In this document: positions 8,731 through 16,838 of the stretch, in pieces
Layout of the letters: every line of letters begins with the position of its first letter
How positions within the stretch are numbered: position 1 is the stretch's first letter
IMG/VR virus record: IMGVR_UViG_3300042564_000375
Location: 1 to 23,372 of that record
Reading direction: 5' to 3' (one strand)
Origin: a virus
DNA: 23,372 bases
Position numbers and translations under genes: made by a program
The notes under the pieces: model-generated
Database searches by the model: none
The model's input: the letters and a program-made list of their open reading frames with translations, nothing else
What the model was told of the DNA's origin: nothing

Positions 8731-11700
8731 ATGGCAAATCCAAATAATTTTACAATAAAGAATGGTCTGACTGTTGGTTCAACAGCAGTCATCAACTCAT
8801 CTGGCGTTTGGACAGGCAGTCCAACTAACTTGTCTGGTCCAACAGGACCAACAGGACCTCAAGGTCCAATCGGACCTATCGGGCCAATTGGACCTATTGG
8901 ACCAATCGGTGCTACTGGACCAACAGGACCTCAGGGTCCAATCGGGCCTATCGGACCAATCGGACCTACAGGACCACAGGGACCAATCGGACCTATTGGA
9001 CCAACAGGACCTCAGGGACCTATTGGACCTATTGGTCCCATTGGACCTATCGGACCACAAGGACCAATCGGGCCAATCGGTGTCGGTTATGATGGCGTTA
9101 CATCAACTACTTCTGTAACACCTGCTTCTATTGGAACAATCGTTCTCACTACAAACAAGCAAGGTGCTTTTGCTACAGGCACCAGAATTCGTGCAGTCAA
9201 CACAGCCGCAAATTATTTTGAAGGTGTTGTCACAATCACATCTGGTACAAACTTCTCTATTGCGGCAGACTTCAACGTTGGTACAACACTCGCATCATCT
9301 TGGACAATCGTGTCAGCCGGTCATAGAGGTTCTACTGGACCACAAGGACCAATTGGACCTATTGGGCCTATCGGACCTATCGGACCACAAGGACCTATCG
9401 GGCCTATCGGACCAATTGGACCTATCGGACCTCAGGGACCTATTGGGCCTATCGGGCCAATCGGACCTATCGGTGCTACTGGACCTCAGGGACCAATCGG
9501 ACCTATTGGACCTATTGGACCAAGAGGTGCAACTGGACCACAAGGACCAATCGGACCCATTGGACCAATTGGTAACCAAGGACCTATCGGGCCAATTGGA
9601 CCTATCGGCGCAACTGGACCACAAGGACCCATCGGACCTATTGGACCAATTGGTAACCAAGGACCTATTGGACCCATTGGGCCTATCGGACCAATCGGGC
9701 CGACAGGACCACAAGGACCAATTGGACCTATCGGACCTATTGGTAACCAAGGACCTATTGGACCCATTGGGCCTATCGGACCTATTGGACCAAGAGGTGC
9801 CACAGGTCCACAAGGACCTATCGGACCTATTGGACCAATCGGACCAATCGGCAACACAGGACCACAAGGACCAATTGGACCTATCGGACCCATTGGACCT
9901 ATCGGGCCAATTGGAGCAGTTGCACCAAACTTCACTTCTGCAATTTCCAGCAACCCATTAAACGCAAGTAGCCCCGCTTCACTCAATTCAATTGGTTATG
10001 TAAGTTCTAACATACCAACATCATACGGTATTGGTGGATCAGTAGGCTCACAAACTGACGGTGGATTATATGTAGCAGGTTACAGCACAGACTGGTACCA
10101 TGAAATATATGGCGACTTTAGAACTGGTGGTATTGCTGTAAGAGGTAAATATAGTGGTACATGGCAAGCGTGGAGAAATATTCCCACTATTACTATTAGT
10201 GATACAGCACCTTCAATTTTTACTCCTGGTGATTTCTGGTGGGAATCAGACACAGGTAAACTGAAAATACGATACTATGATGGAACCAGTTCGCAATGGG
10301 TTGATGCTTTCCCAATTCCAGATTTTACACTTTACTTTTCAAAAGCAGGTGGCACAATCACTGGACCAGTTACCGCAAACAGCACACTTACAGTAACAGG
10401 CACGACAAGTGTAGGCTCATTAAGAATTGAGGGATATGGTCAAGTTATCAATTCATCTGGAGCATGGACAGGTCCGAACAGCGGGCTGATTGGACCACAG
10501 GGTCCTATCGGACCTATTGGACCTATTGGACCTATCGGACCAATTGGCAACCAAGGACCAGGTGGTCCTGCCGGACCAATTGGACCTATCGGACCAATTG
10601 GCAACCAAGGACCAGGTGGTCCTGCCGGACCAATTGGACCTATCGGACCAATTGGGCCTATTGGACCTATTGGACCTAGGGGGCCAACAGGACCACAGGG
10701 TCCTATCGGACCTATCGGTCCTATTGGACCCATTGGACCTATTGGCGCTTCATTCTCAACCTCAAATCAAGGTAACTTCGAATTTGCGGCTTCCGATAAT
10801 AGTTCTACATCTTATTCAGTAGCCGCAATAGAACTTAGAGAATCTAATTTTGGTGGATCAGGTTCGTATCTTCCTCCACGTCTAGGGTTTCATTGGGGTG
10901 GCGTTGTTGCATCGCAGATTGGTGTTGCATCTAATGGTAGGATTGAAGTGCTTAATAATCCAGGTACAAGTTATGAAACACTGATAGGTTCGATTTTGTA
11001 TGGAAATGATTCTATTCGTGCTCCAATTTTCTATGATACTAATAACACTGGTTATTACTTAGACCCACATTCCAGTTCTTTGGTGAGTACACTACGTGCT
11101 GATTCCTATTTGTACGTGGGTAACGGCTCTCAGATGACGATTAACTACGATCAGATTTGGCGCTCCGATGGCGGTCAACTACATTTGCAATACAGTGCGG
11201 CCGGTAACATTAATATATGTAATGGTGGTGGTTACGCATATGCTGTAACTTCATTTCGTGCTCCGATTTTTTATGATTCTAATGATACAGGATATTATTT
11301 AAATCCAAATAGTACGTCTTATGTATATTTGATGTCGTCAGCAACTGGCTATCAATACACAGCATATAACTCAGGAAGAAACCGAATTTGGAGTTTTGCA
11401 AATTCTGATGGTTACGGAATGGCTTATTTCCAAGGCTCAGGTGGTTATAATGGCACTACCGACATGATTGGTATGCACTTTGGTACAGCAAGTGTGGCAG
11501 GTTGTCAATTTACGTTTGTGTCATCTGGAGCATTTATTGCTTCAAATAACATCACTGCTTATTCAGATTTAAGACTGAAAGAAAACATTCAAGTTATTCC
11601 AAATGCTCTTGAAAAAGTTAAACAGATTCGTGGTGTAACTTATACCAGAAATGACACTGAGGATAAAGACACCAAATATGCTGGTGTGATTGCTCAAGAA

Positions 11701-11865
11701 GTAATGAAAGTTTTACCAGAAGTTATTATGGGTTCAGAGGAAACCCAATATTCAGTTGCATACGGAAACATGGTTGGTCTACTCATCGAAGCCATCAAAG
11801 AACAACAAGAGCAGATTGATTCATTAAAGTCTGAAATACAATCACTTAAAGAATTAAGAAATTAA
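8731..11865 (+). CDS. Second collagen-like tail fibre with S74 chaperone (paralog of preceding gene)
   Basis: 1044 residues; ATG lies 7 bases after the previous stop, so translation is probably coupled. Domains: N-terminal cassette (1-35), collagen-like tract 1 (36-117), the shared 83-residue module (about 117-199), tract 2 (200-395, the longest), a beta region (about 396-560) with [20 protein letters not shown] and [20 protein letters not shown], an internal copy of the N-terminal cassette ([16 protein letters not shown]), and tract 3 (588-672). The distal part has two FYDSxNTxYY repeats (763 and 843) and an S74 domain from Ser945. The dyad Ser945/Lys950 in SDLRLK is intact, so about 100 residues should be cleaved after folding. 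It shares the N-terminal architecture of the preceding gene but has different distal inserts, suggesting two fibres with a common attachment point and different receptor-binding surfaces (inference). Confidence 0.9.
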   Translation: MANPNNFTIKNGLTVGSTAVINSSGVWTGSPTNLSGPTGPTGPQGPIGPIGPIGPIGPIGATGPTGPQGPIGPIGPIGPTGPQGPIGPIGPTGPQGPIGPIGPIGPIGPQGPIGPIGVGYDGVTSTTSVTPASIGTIVLTTNKQGAFATGTRIRAVNTAANYFEGVVTITSGTNFSIAADFNVGTTLASSWTIVSAGHRGSTGPQGPIGPIGPIGPIGPQGPIGPIGPIGPIGPQGPIGPIGPIGPIGATGPQGPIGPIGPIGPRGATGPQGPIGPIGPIGNQGPIGPIGPIGATGPQGPIGPIGPIGNQGPIGPIGPIGPIGPTGPQGPIGPIGPIGNQGPIGPIGPIGPIGPRGATGPQGPIGPIGPIGPIGNTGPQGPIGPIGPIGPIGPIGAVAPNFTSAISSNPLNASSPASLNSIGYVSSNIPTSYGIGGSVGSQTDGGLYVAGYSTDWYHEIYGDFRTGGIAVRGKYSGTWQAWRNIPTITISDTAPSIFTPGDFWWESDTGKLKIRYYDGTSSQWVDAFPIPDFTLYFSKAGGTITGPVTANSTLTVTGTTSVGSLRIEGYGQVINSSGAWTGPNSGLIGPQGPIGPIGPIGPIGPIGNQGPGGPAGPIGPIGPIGNQGPGGPAGPIGPIGPIGPIGPIGPRGPTGPQGPIGPIGPIGPIGPIGASFSTSNQGNFEFAASDNSSTSYSVAAIELRESNFGGSGSYLPPRLGFHWGGVVASQIGVASNGRIEVLNNPGTSYETLIGSILYGNDSIRAPIFYDTNNTGYYLDPHSSSLVSTLRADSYLYVGNGSQMTINYDQIWRSDGGQLHLQYSAAGNINICNGGGYAYAVTSFRAPIFYDSNDTGYYLNPNSTSYVYLMSSATGYQYTAYNSGRNRIWSFANSDGYGMAYFQGSGGYNGTTDMIGMHFGTASVAGCQFTFVSSGAFIASNNITAYSDLRLKENIQVIPNALEKVKQIRGVTYTRNDTEDKDTKYAGVIAQEVMKVLPEVIMGSEETQYSVAYGNMVGLLIEAIKEQQEQIDSLKSEIQSLKELRN
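8836..9081 (+). repeat. Collagen-like GPI tract 1 of second fibre
   Basis: Gly-X-Y triplets (GPTGPTGPQ then GPI runs) directly after the N-terminal cassette, ending at GPIGVGYDG where the shared module begins. Confidence 0.95.
9079..9327 (+). repeat. Second copy of the 83-codon fibre module
   Basis: Same length (249 bases) and position between collagen tracts 1 and 2 as the copy at 4161-4409, with conservative substitutions such as [18 protein letters not shown] versus [18 protein letters not shown]. Confidence 0.85.
9328..9915 (+). repeat. Collagen-like GPI tract 2 of second fibre
   Basis: The longest Gly-X-Y run in the window, 196 residues. Blocks of GPI are separated by GPQ, GAT, GPR and GNQ triplets. 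The GNQ triplets recur as a [13 protein letters not shown] cassette, showing internal block duplication. Confidence 0.95.
10492..10746 (+). repeat. Collagen-like GPI tract 3 of second fibre
   Basis: Gly-X-Y run with two nearly identical 63-base cassettes encoding [18 protein letters not shown] in tandem (about 10543-10668), followed by GPRGPTGPQ and further GPI triplets. Confidence 0.95.
11017..11325 (+). repeat. Two FYDSxNTxYY repeats of second fibre
   Basis: Copies at 11017 ([17 protein letters not shown]) and 11257 ([17 protein letters not shown]) match the eight copies in the preceding fibre gene. Confidence 0.85.
11563..11862 (+). other. S74 intramolecular chaperone/auto-peptidase domain (within fibre 2)
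   Basis: Begins at Ser945 in [11 protein letters not shown], with [16 protein letters not shown] and [12 protein letters not shown] blocks and a C-terminal coiled coil ([16 protein letters not shown]). Ser945 and Lys950 form the expected dyad. It is diverged from the copy in the preceding fibre, so the two are old paralogs and not a recent duplication. Confidence 0.85.
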
Positions 11866-11867
11866 TA

Positions 11868-12917
11868 ATGGCTTTTATTTTTCCAACTTCACCAACAACA
11901 GGAGCGCAATTCGTTGCACCAACAGGTTACATCTATCTGTATGATGCAGGACCATCATGGACAACAAAAGGTGATACACAAACAACAAACCCATTTACAA
12001 ACTCTTTTAGGTATAGAACAATATACACAAGAGGATATGTTTCAGCTGGATATAAAAGTAGTTCACCTTGGAGAAACGTAAACAAAACACAGCACTCAAC
12101 CGATGTGACTACTAATCTTGGAGACATGGTTGACTATAATGCTTCTTATATTGGCGGCGGCTTTAGTGATTATTATCATTATGTTTATGGAATGTCTGGT
12201 ACTGTAAATGGTTCTTCAACACACACATCATCTGTTAATATGTCAACAGATTCAGGAAGAACTCACAATTCTATATGGAACACAAAAACAAGTAGAGGTG
12301 ACTGTGAAGCATTAATGAACTCAACATTGACTGTGGCTTATATAACTGGCGGTGCTTCTTCAGCAACAGATAAACACAACTATGTAACAGAAACAATGTA
12401 TAATGCAGGTTCTGTAGGAGCCAATCCTGCAACATCTGGTGGTACAGCTGGTGGTGTAGCTTCGCTGTTTGGACAGTTTAGGGGATGGATTGCAGTTAAC
12501 AGCACCGCCGCTTACATAGAATGGGCTACAGAAACATGGACTTCTGGTACATGGAGTTCGGGATCAGACGGACAACCTAAAGGATTATCAACTAAAATGG
12601 GTTATGGTTATTGTGCAACAGGTTCTTACGGCGGTTCTGCAACATATAACAAATGGAATGATTTTGTTCCAGGTACAACCGTTATGACAACAGTAGCCAG
12701 ACCTGATACATGCGGTGAAGAAAATCACCAGATTGGACAAAATCACGGTTATAGTTTAGGTTCATACAACGGTAATCAAACAAACAATACACAAAAAATA
12801 AATTATCTAACTGATACTTCAACAGCTATGGGCTCAGACACGCAACCAAAAGGACATGATGGAATGAGTTCGGGATGTTGCGGCACAGCCTCAGCATTCT
12901 TATTGGGTGGTGTATAA
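11868..12917 (+). CDS. Repeat-rich virion protein, probable fibre accessory/adhesin, copy 1
   Basis: 349 residues, starting 3 bases after the stop of the second fibre and overlapping the next gene by one base (TAATG). Rich in Tyr, Thr, Ser, Gly and Asn; no signal peptide or membrane segment. The N-terminus (MAFIFPTSPTTG) is followed by loosely repeated Tyr/Gly-rich segments (YTRGYVSAGYKSSSPW, HSTDVTTNLGDMVDYNASY, DKHNYVTETMYNAG, IEWATETWTSGTW), suggesting propeller- or kelch-like blades. The C-terminus has a conserved QPKGHDGMSS motif, then GCCG. It is clearly homologous to the next gene along its whole length. Position after S74 fibres recalls T4 gene 38 (adhesin/assembly) downstream of gene 37, but there is no sequence resemblance to gp38. 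A structural or receptor-binding role is inferred from context. Confidence 0.8.
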   Translation: MAFIFPTSPTTGAQFVAPTGYIYLYDAGPSWTTKGDTQTTNPFTNSFRYRTIYTRGYVSAGYKSSSPWRNVNKTQHSTDVTTNLGDMVDYNASYIGGGFSDYYHYVYGMSGTVNGSSTHTSSVNMSTDSGRTHNSIWNTKTSRGDCEALMNSTLTVAYITGGASSATDKHNYVTETMYNAGSVGANPATSGGTAGGVASLFGQFRGWIAVNSTAAYIEWATETWTSGTWSSGSDGQPKGLSTKMGYGYCATGSYGGSATYNKWNDFVPGTTVMTTVARPDTCGEENHQIGQNHGYSLGSYNGNQTNNTQKINYLTDTSTAMGSDTQPKGHDGMSSGCCGTASAFLLGGV

Positions 12918-13945
12918 TGGCTTTTGATTTCCCTTCTTCACCATCAGTTGGTAACACTTATGTGTCAGATAATGGTGTACTTTACATATATGATTCTAAT
13001 AGTTCATGGACTGTTTACGGTGACACCCAAACATCGAATCCATTCTCAGCAAATCCATTTAAATACAGAACAATATATTACAAAGGGTATGTGGTAGGTG
13101 GTTATAAAGATACAAGCCCATGGAAGAACACCAATAAAACTATACATGCAACAGATACGACAACAAATTTAGGTGATTCGATAGATAGAAATGCCGCATA
13201 TGTTGATGGAAGTTATAATGATTATTATCAATACATATATGCAACCTCAGAATCGTGGCCTGGAACAGGAACATATACTTCGTCATACAATATGGTTACA
13301 GAATCGAGTAGAACATACGATTCTGCTCGGGATACGAAACAATCTATGGATGGTTATGGTGATGCCGGTGTAATAATAAATTCAAATCTCACTTTGGCTT
13401 GGATATTAGGAACAGCAACAAACATAGACAAACATAATTTGGTAACAGAAGTGATGTATGCAACAGGTCAAGGTGGTTCAGCCGGCACTCCAGGTGATTT
13501 TGTTTGTACATGGTATGGACAATATTACGGATGGGTTAAACAGTCATATTCGGGAAGTCGTAATCACAAGATTGAATTTGCCACAGAAACATGGAGTTCG
13601 GCTGGACTAACAGTTGGTACTGACGGCTGGGGTAAAGCATTGATAACAAAAGAAGGTTATGCTTACGTTAAAAACGGTGGTAATATAACTGCAAGTGCAT
13701 ATAAAATAAATGATACAACTGGTTCAAATATTAGAACTGATTTAAGTTTTAACAATTCTGGTGAAGAAAATTATGAAACAGGACAAAATTGGGGTTATTG
13801 TTTAGGTGAATATAATGGCGCACAAAACAACAACACATATAAAGTGACACATGGTACGGATACATATACTGTGCTAGGGTCAACAGCACAACCAAAAGGG
13901 CATGATGGAATGAGTTCTGCCGCAATGGCATCAGCATCAGTTTGA
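12917..13945 (+). CDS. Repeat-rich virion protein, probable fibre accessory/adhesin, copy 2 (paralog)
   Basis: 342 residues from ATG at 12917, which overlaps the upstream stop (TAATG); the frame extends back to 12875, but the N-terminus MAFDFPSSPSVGNTYV aligns with that of the preceding protein, fixing this start. Shared blocks are GDTQTSNPF, KYRTIYYKGYVVGGYKDTSPW, ATDTTTNLGDSIDRNAAY, DKHNLVTEVMYATG, SGEENYETGQNWGYCLGEYN and the C-terminal QPKGHDGMSS. The loops between differ strongly, as expected for a receptor-binding pair that diverged after tandem duplication. The QPKGHDGMSS end is the best conserved segment, so it may attach both proteins to a common partner (inference). The function has not been assigned from sequence. 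Confidence 0.8.
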   Translation: MAFDFPSSPSVGNTYVSDNGVLYIYDSNSSWTVYGDTQTSNPFSANPFKYRTIYYKGYVVGGYKDTSPWKNTNKTIHATDTTTNLGDSIDRNAAYVDGSYNDYYQYIYATSESWPGTGTYTSSYNMVTESSRTYDSARDTKQSMDGYGDAGVIINSNLTLAWILGTATNIDKHNLVTEVMYATGQGGSAGTPGDFVCTWYGQYYGWVKQSYSGSRNHKIEFATETWSSAGLTVGTDGWGKALITKEGYAYVKNGGNITASAYKINDTTGSNIRTDLSFNNSGEENYETGQNWGYCLGEYNGAQNNNTYKVTHGTDTYTVLGSTAQPKGHDGMSSAAMASASV

Positions 13946-13955
13946 GGATAAACAC

Positions 13956-14507
13956 ATGAGATATTTTTTAGCAAATTTTAAGAGAAATATTCCACAAGGA
14001 ATTTCACAAGTAACATCAATGAGTGGTTTCCAAATATATAGTGTGAGTGATGAAATGTTGGAAACTAATCCTTTTGACGGCGTAACACACGAAGAAATAC
14101 CAGAAATTGAGGGTACGGTTGCTTGGAAATTTTATGGTGAAGTTAGAGGATATAGGTCTGCATATTCCGATGTTGAAGGCTTGGAGCCAGATGCAGATCA
14201 ACTTGCACAAGGTAAAAGAAAAACAAAAGTTTACCACACACCAGAAACAGAAGCCGCAACGGTTAGTTTATTAAAGCGTGTGTTCAGGTTGAATGTTCAA
14301 GAAATATTTGATGCAAGAGATAGCAGAGATGGTGAACAAGAAATTTTAAATGCAATTGAATCTTGCACGACAGTTAGAGAAATTGCGTATAAAAAGGAAG
14401 AATTATTGGGTATAGAAATGACCAGAACACAGTTGAGAGAATTGTTTATGTGGGATGAAACTACAGATTCAAGAAAAGGTAAGATGCATTTTATTTTAGG
14501 ATTTTAA
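13956..14507 (+). CDS. Hypothetical phage protein (183 aa)
   Basis: Starts with ATG at 13956 behind GAGG that overlaps the TGA stop of the previous gene. I do not recognise a family. The N-terminal half is beta/loop-like (MRYFLANFKRNIPQG...), with a TVAWKFYGEVRGYRSAYSDVE stretch around residues 50-70. The C-terminal half is charged and helical (RRVFRLNVQEIFDARD-like, AYKKEELLGIEMTRTQLRELF). No membrane or signal segment. A 1-base gap to the next gene implies co-translation. The position just after the fibre/adhesin cluster makes a fibre-assembly or attachment role possible but unproven. Confidence 0.75.
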   Translation: MRYFLANFKRNIPQGISQVTSMSGFQIYSVSDEMLETNPFDGVTHEEIPEIEGTVAWKFYGEVRGYRSAYSDVEGLEPDADQLAQGKRKTKVYHTPETEAATVSLLKRVFRLNVQEIFDARDSRDGEQEILNAIESCTTVREIAYKKEELLGIEMTRTQLRELFMWDETTDSRKGKMHFILGF

Positions 14508-14508
14508 T

Positions 14509-15222
14509 ATGGAAAATAATCAGATTTATGAAATTGTTGAAAATTATGGCTCATGGGCAATGTCAGATTTTCAGTCAAGATACTTTGTTGTAAACTCACA
14601 AGTAACAAATTATAGGAGAGTTAGACAGGCATTATTGGAAATAGAAACAAGACTGGCCGCAAAAAGACAAATCGAAAGAAACGTTTGGAAAACTAACACT
14701 CAGATTAAAATACTTAATCGAGATATTGAAAATGAAATTGATGAATTAAAGAAAGAATTATTATTCATCGAGTTAGATCAATTCAATTATGATCTGAATG
14801 TTTATGAGAGAAAATATAAAGTATGCATGGAAGAGTTGGACAATTTTGCTAAAATAATTAAAGATATTGTTCCAACAGTTGAAGATTTGAAAAGCTATGA
14901 GAAGCACGATGAAGTTGAAGAACGCAATTATTGGGTCACCAGAATGGCCAAACAAGCCGCAATGGATTTAATGTCTCAAGGTAGAATCGGACAAGGTAAT
15001 TTAGATTCTATTGCAATGATGCCACTTCACGACCAAGAAGAAACCATTAAGGCCGCATTGAAATACAATACGGTTTTAAATAGAGGTATTGGTGTGTTGG
15101 AAAAGAAAGCACTCGAAGAACTAGAAATGTCCCAAAATAAACCTGGTGACATGAATTATATTGATGATGTAGTTAAACAACAACTTAAAATTGAAAATAA
15201 AAATCAAGGTGAAAATATTTAG
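14509..15222 (+). CDS. Hypothetical coiled-coil phage protein (237 aa)
   Basis: Follows the previous stop by one base. Strongly charged and helical: residues about 40-115 (RRVRQALLEIETRLAAKRQ ... LNRDIENEIDELKKELLF) look like a long coiled coil. A second helical region (about 140-220) contains NYWVTRMAKQAAMDLMSQGR and a MPLHDQEETIKAAL segment. No enzyme motif or membrane segment is visible. Its end overlaps the start of the next gene. Unknown family; a scaffold, chaperone or adaptor is conceivable from the coiled coil and location. Confidence 0.75.
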   Translation: MENNQIYEIVENYGSWAMSDFQSRYFVVNSQVTNYRRVRQALLEIETRLAAKRQIERNVWKTNTQIKILNRDIENEIDELKKELLFIELDQFNYDLNVYERKYKVCMEELDNFAKIIKDIVPTVEDLKSYEKHDEVEERNYWVTRMAKQAAMDLMSQGRIGQGNLDSIAMMPLHDQEETIKAALKYNTVLNRGIGVLEKKALEELEMSQNKPGDMNYIDDVVKQQLKIENKNQGENI

Positions 15223-16837
15223 TATACCCCTCAATCCCAAGCTGAATGAGGAACAGTTCAACGAATTCTTAGAGTTTTGTAAAACGTATAAAGATTACAT
15301 ATACGACATATACTTTACTTGCAGGATTGCACCGTTTCTTCAGGACGCTATGGGTGATATCTTCATACAAACAGAAGATAATTTATTTGCCATTCAGACC
15401 GCACTTCATGTTCAAAGAGAAACTGGTATTCCAGTATCTGCAACTTTTAATAACATTGAAGTGCGGCCAGACCAAAAGAACCTGGACATTTGGATTAAAA
15501 ATTTCAGGCCATTGTACGAGTCTGGAATCAAAACCTGCACCCTACCACATACACATTGGATGAAAACTGGTCAAATTAAGTCAGAATTTCCAGACTTGTT
15601 TGTAAAGAATACCATTCTTCGGAATGTAAGTGAAGCCAGAGATGTTGCAAATTTGGCAGAGGCTGGTTTTGATTACGTAAACCTAGACCGAGATTTGATG
15701 AGAGATCAAGTAAGACTTGGTGAAATTAAAAAAGTAAAAGAAAAATACAATATAAAAATTTCACTTCTTGCTAATGAAGGTTGTTTAGGTGGTTGTCCAG
15801 TAATGGATGAACACTTTCAGTTCAACAACACAAGAACTGGACCACAATATTTCAATGACCCAATTAGTAGGGTCAGTTGTCCACAATGGGACACACACGA
15901 CAAAGCAATTGCATTAAAAACGGCAAACTTTCCACCTTGGAGAGAAGACTGGATTGAATTGTTACAGTACGTAGACGTAATCAAAATGCATGGTCGGGAA
16001 AGCACCGACAGAATGTTTGAGACTATGAATATCATCAAACGTTTTGTAAATAACGATGAGGTTTTATTTGATACATTTGACGACTATTTGAAAGAAACAG
16101 GTCTTGAAAATAAGCCGATTGATATCTGGCGCAATAAGATAAAAACATGTAAGTTTGATTGTTGGGATTGTAACTACTGTGATAAGGTTTGGCACGCCAA
16201 AGGCAATACAAACAACAAAAAAGTTGAAGCTGTAGCAAACATATTAGTAGATTCGGTAAATCTTAAATTGAACCGAACAGTAGAAGGTATAACTGCAAAC
16301 CGAACCAGACAATTATTGAATCAATTAGGTAAAATATCAACGTCATATCTTGAAATTGGTGTTTTAAATGGTGGCACTTTCTGTAGTACTTTGGATGGAA
16401 ATTCACTCAAAGCATATGCAGTAGACCATTGGAAGAATGAAACACAAGCATCAAACGGAACAACAAACATAAAAACGTCAAAACAAACATTCATAGATAA
16501 TGTTAGACAGTTTAAAAATGATAATACCGTTAGACTCTTTGACAGTCATTTTTTACAGGTCGATAAAAAACAAATAGATTACATTGATATGTTTTTCTAT
16601 GACGCCGAACACTCACATGAGATGACAAGTGCCGCAGTTAGGTATTTCTCAGATAAATTTAGAGATGAATCCATATTGATTTTTGATGATGCAAACTTTG
16701 ACGGAGTAGTTTCTGGAGCAAAAGAAGGTATCAAAGAAGCAGGGTTAGAAGTAATTTATGAGAAGCTAATTCTAAATGAAATGGAAGATCCAGACCAATG
16801 GTGGAATGGACTGTATATTGTAATTATTAGGAAATAA
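15209..16837 (+). CDS. U32-peptidase-like Fe-S domain fused to a class I SAM methyltransferase
   Basis: 542 residues from GTG at 15209 (MKIFSIPLNPKL), overlapping the previous gene by 14 bases; an in-frame TTG at 15191 is the alternative start. Residues 1-330 look like a TIM-barrel of the U32 peptidase/UbiU-UbiV/RlhA group: LDRDLMRD, then ISLLANEGCLGGCPVMDEH matching the family's 'NxxCLxxCPxR' signature. Cysteines are at 192, 196, 224 and a 314/318/321/324 cluster (CKFDCWDCNYC), enough to hold an Fe-S cluster. Residues about 375-542 form a Methyltransf_24-like domain: YLEIGVLNGGTFC (motif I, Glu382), YAVDHWKNE, then MFFYDAEHSHEMT and ILIFDDANFDG. In bacteria, Fe-S U32 proteins act in hydroxylation of RNA or ubiquinone precursors. 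A combined modification of a tRNA, lipid or sugar substrate is inferred; no substrate is visible. Confidence 0.8.
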   Translation: MKIFSIPLNPKLNEEQFNEFLEFCKTYKDYIYDIYFTCRIAPFLQDAMGDIFIQTEDNLFAIQTALHVQRETGIPVSATFNNIEVRPDQKNLDIWIKNFRPLYESGIKTCTLPHTHWMKTGQIKSEFPDLFVKNTILRNVSEARDVANLAEAGFDYVNLDRDLMRDQVRLGEIKKVKEKYNIKISLLANEGCLGGCPVMDEHFQFNNTRTGPQYFNDPISRVSCPQWDTHDKAIALKTANFPPWREDWIELLQYVDVIKMHGRESTDRMFETMNIIKRFVNNDEVLFDTFDDYLKETGLENKPIDIWRNKIKTCKFDCWDCNYCDKVWHAKGNTNNKKVEAVANILVDSVNLKLNRTVEGITANRTRQLLNQLGKISTSYLEIGVLNGGTFCSTLDGNSLKAYAVDHWKNETQASNGTTNIKTSKQTFIDNVRQFKNDNTVRLFDSHFLQVDKKQIDYIDMFFYDAEHSHEMTSAAVRYFSDKFRDESILIFDDANFDGVVSGAKEGIKEAGLEVIYEKLILNEMEDPDQWWNGLYIVIIRK

Positions 16838-16838
16838 A

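Noticed and set aside
9131-9961. 276-codon +2 frame ORF inside the second fibre
   Set aside because: Out-of-frame reading of GPI codons producing Asp/Leu/Gln/Ser low-complexity sequence; it sits wholly within a well-supported gene.
9486-9986. Long minus-strand ORF encoding GPI-type collagen
   Set aside because: It is the reverse complement of the sense collagen tract; GGN-CCN-ATY repeats read as Gly-Pro-Ile on both strands. It has no ribosome-binding site or promoter that I can see, and the sense gene is clearly the real one.
12875-12916. Upstream extension of the second adhesin-like gene to 12875
   Set aside because: The extension lies inside the preceding gene, and ATG 12917 gives an N-terminus aligning with that of the paralog (MAFxFP(T/S)SP).
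5766-13945. Diversity-generating retroelement targeting the fibre/adhesin genes
   Set aside because: Variable fibre regions invite the idea, but no reverse transcriptase or template repeat is seen in the window and the paralog differences are not confined to adenine positions in one cassette.
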